This document shows positions 59,574-64,000 of a stretch of 64,000 nt of DNA, in pieces. The stretch covers positions 1,550,001-1,614,000 of the forward strand of contig NZ_JABVZR010000001.1 of assembly GCF_017163935.1 (NCBI RefSeq), written 5' to 3'. The position numbers and the translations under genes are program-made. How positions within the stretch are numbered: position 1 is the first letter of the stretch; each line of letters starts with the position of its first letter. This stretch comes from Novosphingobium terrae. GTDB taxonomy: Bacteria > Pseudomonadota > Alphaproteobacteria > Sphingomonadales > Sphingomonadaceae. Under the pieces are notes generated by a model that saw only the letters and a list, made by a program, of their open reading frames with translations, ran no database searches and was not told the origin of the DNA.

Positions 59574-61760
59574 CTATTGCTTCCAGCTCACCGTGAAGAG
59601 CGCGCTGCGACCGGCGCCGGGGATCACATGGAAGGGGTGCAGCTGGTCATAATAGAGCTTGTTGGTGGCATTGTAGAGATTGGCCTGAAGTGACAGGTTC
59701 TTCGTCACATCATAATGGGCACGCGCCTCGAAGGTGACATAGCCCGGCGCCACCAGAAAGGAGGCATTGGTGTTCTGGCCGAGGCGGCTCGATTGATACA
59801 TGGCACCGCCGCCCACGATGAAGCGCGGGGTGAGCGCGTAGTCGGTTTCCAGACTGCCGCTGCTGCGCGGTGAGAGCGGCAACGGGGCACCGATGCGCGG
59901 CGATCCGGCGGCGGTGGGATTATCGGTCCACAGTGTTTCGGTGTAGAGGTAGCTGTAGCCCGCACGCAGCGTCCAGGCCCGGGTGATGTTGCCGACCAGT
60001 TCGGTGTCGAAACCGCGTGCGCGCTGGCGCCCGCCATTGGTGTTGAAGGCCGAATTGGTGGGATCGGGCACGCGGACATTGTTTTTCAGAATGTCGAAAA
60101 GCGCGGTGGTCCACAGCAGACGCCCGCCCGCCAGAGACCATTTGCTGCCAACTTCGATGATCCGCCCGGTTTCCGGCGCCACATTCAGATTGGCCTGAGC
60201 CACCGTGCGGCCCGAGGAAATCTGCGAGGTGATCCCTTCTGCGGAAGGGTCGAAACTGTCGGCATAGCTGACATAGAAACTGCCATTTGTCACGGGCTTG
60301 TAGGTCAGCGCCGCGCGCTTCGACAGCTTGTGGTTGACCGGATCGATATCGGTATGGGCCACGGTGGTGCCGGTCGCGTCATAGCCGGTGCTCTGATAAT
60401 GCGCTTCATAGCGGTCCCAGCGCAGGCCCGCGATGGCAATCCAGTGGCTGCCAAGTTCCATCGTGTCGATGGCATAGAGACCGGTGGTGGCTGCCCGCGT
60501 GCGCGCGTTGAGCCGCACATAGGACGAGGCTTCTGTGAAAACCTGCGGCTGCGGGTTGGCAAGATTGGTGGTGATCACACCATTGTGGAAGATATAGACG
60601 GGGCGCGGCATCTCCAGCCCCAGTTCCACACCGGTGGTCAGCGTGTGCCTGATCCGACCGGTGGCGAAGTGGTTGGTGAGATCGACGACGCCCTGCGCGA
60701 ACTGATCGACGCTGGTGCCGGAAAATTCATTCCGGGTGACGGTGATCGCGCTGAGCGGCGTGGTGGGCGCATAGGTGGTGGGCACCACTGCCTCGCTGGT
60801 GCGGAATTCGCGCGTGTCATGCGAATAGCGGATCTGGCTGTGAAGCGTGGTACTGGCACTGAAATCATGGTCCAGCCTTGCGGTCACCACATTGACGGTG
60901 GTGTCGAGATAATCGTCCGCAAAACCGTAATAATTGCGGCGATCGACCTTGGCAGGCGCGCCGTTGAACCATGGAATACCGTAATCGGGCCGGTTGTGCT
61001 CCTCCTGATGCAAATAGGAGAGCGTGAAGCGTGTATCGGTGCCCAGACCCAGCGAGATCGTCGGTGCCATGCCCCAGCGGCGATTGAGCGCTTCATTGCG
61101 GTCGGCGACATTGCCGGTCTGGCCCATGGCGTTGATACGGATGGCTGCGGTCTCACTGAGAGGGCGGTTGATGTCTATCGTTCCGCGCACTGTGTTGTCG
61201 GTGCCGCCCGCGATGTTGGCATCATAGATCGGGGTCAGGCCTGGCTGCTTGCTGACCTGATGGATCACCCCGCCGGTCGAGCCGCGCCCGAAGAGGATGC
61301 CCGCCGGGCCTTTGAGCACCTCGATGCTTTCGTCATTGAAGGTGTCGCGGTCGTAATAGCCGAAGTCGCGCATGCCATCGAGGAAGGTATCGTCACGCGT
61401 GGTGAAGCCGCGCAAGGAGGCATTATTGCCCTGCCAGCTGGTTTCGCCCGCGCCCAGGCTGAGGCCGGGCACCAGGCGCAGGGCATCGGCCAGACTGTTG
61501 ACTGCACGCTTGTCCAGTTCGTCATGGCTGATGACTGTGACCGCTTGGGGCGTGTCGAGCAGCGACGTGGCGATCTTGTTGAAAGCCAAATGGGTGTCGG
61601 CGCTCTGGCCGGTAACGATGATCTCGGGGTGAGGGGCATTGTCGGTTGCATCCGCAGCCACGGCAGGCGAGGTCACGACCGGGGCAAGGGAGAGGCCCAA
61701 TGTCATCGCGAGCGTGCGAGTTACATTCGCGGGTGGCGCGAGCGAAAAATCCTTACTCAT
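59574..61760 (-). CDS. Fiu/FhuE-like TonB-dependent siderophore receptor
   Basis: This 728-residue receptor has a signal sequence to VTSPAVAADA and plug motifs of the catecholate/hydroxamate receptor group: TSLLDTPQAVTVISHDEL, LRGFTTRDDTFLDGMRDFG, and IEVLKGPAGILFGRGSTGGV. The barrel ends LFTVSWKQ. ATG 61760 has GAGG 8 bases upstream, and an open extension of 19 codons is not needed. It is divergent from the receptor at 62196 across a 435-base AT-rich gap with a palindrome. Ferric-siderophore uptake is the family role. Confidence 0.95.
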   Translation of the reverse strand: MSKDFSLAPPANVTRTLAMTLGLSLAPVVTSPAVAADATDNAPHPEIIVTGQSADTHLAFNKIATSLLDTPQAVTVISHDELDKRAVNSLADALRLVPGLSLGAGETSWQGNNASLRGFTTRDDTFLDGMRDFGYYDRDTFNDESIEVLKGPAGILFGRGSTGGVIHQVSKQPGLTPIYDANIAGGTDNTVRGTIDINRPLSETAAIRINAMGQTGNVADRNEALNRRWGMAPTISLGLGTDTRFTLSYLHQEEHNRPDYGIPWFNGAPAKVDRRNYYGFADDYLDTTVNVVTARLDHDFSASTTLHSQIRYSHDTREFRTSEAVVPTTYAPTTPLSAITVTRNEFSGTSVDQFAQGVVDLTNHFATGRIRHTLTTGVELGLEMPRPVYIFHNGVITTNLANPQPQVFTEASSYVRLNARTRAATTGLYAIDTMELGSHWIAIAGLRWDRYEAHYQSTGYDATGTTVAHTDIDPVNHKLSKRAALTYKPVTNGSFYVSYADSFDPSAEGITSQISSGRTVAQANLNVAPETGRIIEVGSKWSLAGGRLLWTTALFDILKNNVRVPDPTNSAFNTNGGRQRARGFDTELVGNITRAWTLRAGYSYLYTETLWTDNPTAAGSPRIGAPLPLSPRSSGSLETDYALTPRFIVGGGAMYQSSRLGQNTNASFLVAPGYVTFEARAHYDVTKNLSLQANLYNATNKLYYDQLHPFHVIPGAGRSALFTVSWKQ

Positions 61761-62195
61761 CAAGGCAGCCTCTTCATCCAGTCTGTTATCGGCCGCCATT
61801 GTCCGGCTTGTCCGCAAAAGGGATGCGAACCTGCCTTTTTTACGACGGCTATCGATCTGGAGTCTCGGCAGCCTGCAAATCCTTCGCCGATCTCAATGCT
61901 TTTTGCGAATTAATTGCAAAAATTTTGAACGAGAAGGTCCGTTTGCTCATGGCGTCCCGGCGACCGCATCGGCAAATTTCCTCTGCGCGGCATTTTTGCA
62001 CCAGTGCCTTTCATCCGTATAGATGCCTTTGAAATCGAGAATATTTTTATCGCCATAGACAATGATGCCCTTTCGGCAGAGACCGCTTCGCAAGCGAGAA
62101 ATGAGGAAAATAGAAAAGAAGAAGGTTTGGAGGGGAGGGATTTTCTCCGCCCAAGATTCAAACCCAGCACAAGTCAAGTTATGGAGGGGAAATCC
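61761..62195. other. Divergent promoter region between two TBDR genes
   Basis: This 435-base gap is AT-rich through most of its length and has no supportable gene. It contains the palindrome at 61900-61922 and a strong GGAGGGG ribosome site just before 62196. Promoters for both receptors are expected here. Confidence 0.6.
61900..61922. promoter_or_regulatory. Candidate Fur/Mur-type box
   Basis: Arms TTTTTGC and GCAAAAA flank GAATTAATT. The inner part TTGC-GAATTAA-TTGCAA resembles the TTGCAA-based dyads bound by alphaproteobacterial Fur/Mur proteins. It lies about 140 bases upstream of a siderophore receptor start, which fits iron control. The match to consensus is from memory. Confidence 0.35.
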
Positions 62196-64000
62196 ATGAA
62201 TACTGTGCTGATCCGGCGGGCGCTGAGGGCGTCCACCGGGATGATTGCTCTTGCCTGCCTGGCGCCCACCGTTCATGCGCAAGATAGTGCTCCTGCTGCA
62301 ACCGCCGGCAAGGCAGCCGATGTTCCCGCTGTGCCTGACCATGATATCATCGTGACGGGCTCCCGCCTTGTCACCAACGGCAACAGCGCCCCCACGCCGG
62401 TCACGGTGGCGAGTGTCGATACGCTGCTGAAGGCCCAGCCTGCCGGTGTGATCGAGGGGCTCAACGCCCTGCCTGGCCTGCTGGGTTCGATCAACACCAC
62501 CAGCAATGTCAACACTGGCGGTTTCAACACACTGAACCTGCGTGGCATCGGCTCGACGCGCGGACTGATTCTGGTTGATGGGCGCCGGGTCGGCCCAACG
62601 CAGACCACCGGCTCGGTCGATGTTGATGTCATCCCGCAGGCGCTGCTCAAGCATGTCGATGTGGTGACGGGCGGCGCTTCGGCGGCTTATGGTTCGGAAG
62701 CCGTGTCGGGCGTGGTCAACTTCGTCACCGACACCAAATTCGTGGGGCTGAAGACCGACCTGCACTCGGGCATCTCGCAATATGGCGACGATCGCAAGCT
62801 CGGCGCCAGCATCGCCTGGGGCACCAATTTCAACGATGGCAGGGGCCATTTCGAGGCCAGCTATGAATATGCCGACAATGGCGGCTTTCTGCGCTCCAGC
62901 CGCCCCTTCCTGAACAATTGGGCGAGCATGACCGGATCGGGGACGGCGGCTTCGCCTTACACGCTGGTCTATGGCGCGCGGCTCAACAACTATGCCTTTG
63001 GCGGCTATGCCAGCACAGGCATTTTCAAGGGCATGCAGTTTGGTGCCAATGGCGTTGTCGGCCCCTTCAATCCGGGGACGCCCACCTTGTCCTCCTCGGT
63101 CAACACCGGGGGCGACGGCGCCTATTTCAACGGTTCCACGGCGGGCGCGGCGGCCGTCAATCATCGCGCCATGGCGCGGTTCGATTATGACATCACCGAT
63201 GCCGTCCATGGCCATGTCACCGGGATCTTCAGCAAGTTCAAGCAGAGCTATACCCAGCAAAATCCGCAATATTCACTGAACATTGGTTATAACAACCCTT
63301 ATCTTGCCACCGCAGGCGCCCAGTATCAGGCCGCAATCGCAGCGGGAGCGGCCATTCCGGCCGGAACAGCAGGTTCGAGCTTCGTGCTCAACAAGATGGA
63401 CATGCAATTGCCGGCCTATCAGTACAATGTGCTGAACAGCTATTACCAGGTCGATGCCGGGCTGGACGGCAAGATCTTCGGCAAGTTCGACTGGGATGTC
63501 GATCTGTACCGCACTGAAAACCTGCAGCTGACGCGCAACAACAATGGCATCAATTACAACCGGCTATATGCCGCCGTCAATGCCGTCAGGAACCCGGCCA
63601 ATGGGCAGATCGTCTGCAACGCGGCGCTGACCAATCCCAATTTCGCCAATTGCGTTCCGCTCGATGTGCTGGGCACCGGGACCGAAAGCGCGGCAGGCAT
63701 GGCTTATGTCAGGCAAGCCATCATGAGCGATGTGGATTATGCCACCACCGATCTGAACGGCAGCATCAAGGGCAGCCTGTTCCATCTGCCTGCCGGTGAT
63801 GTGAAGGCGGTGGTCATGGGCGAATGGCGCCGCAACACCTATGCGGTGGCCAGCAACGCCACGCCCAGCGACCAGATCGACTGCAATGGCATTCAGTTCC
63901 CCGGCAGCCTGAGTTCGGCGGCAGGGTGCTACAACTCCACCAGCGCCCTGCGCTATCTGGGTGGCCAGACGGCGGTGCGCACGCCGGTCAGCCAGATCGT
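62196..64000 (+). CDS. TonB-dependent receptor, 3' end beyond the window
   Basis: This is an open frame from ATG 62196 (GGAGGGG 6 bases upstream) to the last base, about 601 residues visible. The signal peptide is MIALACLAPTVHAQ, with TonB box HDIIVTGSRLV and the plug (LNLRGIGSTRGLILVDGRR; VVTGGASAAYGSEAVSGVV). The barrel matches the STN receptor at 56426 in order and wording (FSKFKQSYTQQNP versus FSKFKQSYTLQNP; NNNGIN in both). It has no STN domain, so it cannot signal through FecR. It probably shares a ligand class with its paralogue. Terminal barrel strands lie outside the window. Confidence 0.95.
   Translation, partial: MNTVLIRRALRASTGMIALACLAPTVHAQDSAPAATAGKAADVPAVPDHDIIVTGSRLVTNGNSAPTPVTVASVDTLLKAQPAGVIEGLNALPGLLGSINTTSNVNTGGFNTLNLRGIGSTRGLILVDGRRVGPTQTTGSVDVDVIPQALLKHVDVVTGGASAAYGSEAVSGVVNFVTDTKFVGLKTDLHSGISQYGDDRKLGASIAWGTNFNDGRGHFEASYEYADNGGFLRSSRPFLNNWASMTGSGTAASPYTLVYGARLNNYAFGGYASTGIFKGMQFGANGVVGPFNPGTPTLSSSVNTGGDGAYFNGSTAGAAAVNHRAMARFDYDITDAVHGHVTGIFSKFKQSYTQQNPQYSLNIGYNNPYLATAGAQYQAAIAAGAAIPAGTAGSSFVLNKMDMQLPAYQYNVLNSYYQVDAGLDGKIFGKFDWDVDLYRTENLQLTRNNNGINYNRLYAAVNAVRNPANGQIVCNAALTNPNFANCVPLDVLGTGTESAAGMAYVRQAIMSDVDYATTDLNGSIKGSLFHLPAGDVKAVVMGEWRRNTYAVASNATPSDQIDCNGIQFPGSLSSAAGCYNSTSALRYLGGQTAVRTPVSQI

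Overview
The window is high-GC (roughly 63-65% by eye) DNA from the chromosome or a chromid of an alphaproteobacterium. It is most likely a sphingomonad of the Novosphingobium/Sphingobium type. The reasons are the density of TonB-dependent receptors (TBDRs: six, one cut by the window edge), their pairing with secreted hydrolases, the NodT-type RND lipoprotein and the codon usage. No rRNA, tRNA or CRISPR array was seen.

Left part, 1-14 kb. A truncated large exported protein (1-3 kb) converges on a minus-strand operon. In transcription order this is TBDR > YfcC-type carrier > CocE/X-Pro dipeptidase-like hydrolase > LysR, which looks like uptake and hydrolysis of a peptide or ester. A membrane GGDEF-EAL protein and a divergent class-B Dyp-type peroxidase follow.

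Centre-left, 14-21 kb. TBDR > Ca-dependent PI-PLC-like enzyme > GH92 alpha-mannosidase, with a divergent TetR regulator. Together they read as a scavenging locus for mannosylated phosphoinositides (GPI anchors, PIMs or MIPC-like headgroups). 21-36 kb is a long minus-strand peptide and amino-acid block. It holds an amidohydrolase > CapA-like pair, then TBDR > S10 peptidase > ornithine-cyclodeaminase-family enzyme > DauR-like regulator > second S10 peptidase > threonine aldolase > small EamA transporter > small lipoprotein. An M61-type zinc peptidase lies on the plus strand.

Centre-right, 36-50 kb. A LysR-controlled RND efflux operon has two odd members: a catalytically dead alpha/beta-hydrolase relative at the front and a monohaem cytochrome c at the end. 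After it come a frameshifted SPFH/Band-7 gene, a histone-deacetylase-family amidohydrolase, an AT-richer gene-poor stretch with one small exported protein, and a large hybrid histidine kinase.

Right part, 51-64 kb. A methyl-accepting chemotaxis gene is broken twice, by an IS110-family (IS1111-group) insertion and by a separate 1-base deletion. The IS carries an exact-looking tandem duplication of 329 bp covering the last codons of the transposase and the whole right non-coding end, where IS1111-type elements encode their guide (seekRNA/bridge) RNA. Next is an iron-type surface-signalling unit: FecI sigma, FecR anti-sigma and a TBDR with an STN signalling domain. It abuts a convergent Fiu-like siderophore receptor. 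A paralogue of the STN receptor lacking STN starts divergently and runs off the window.
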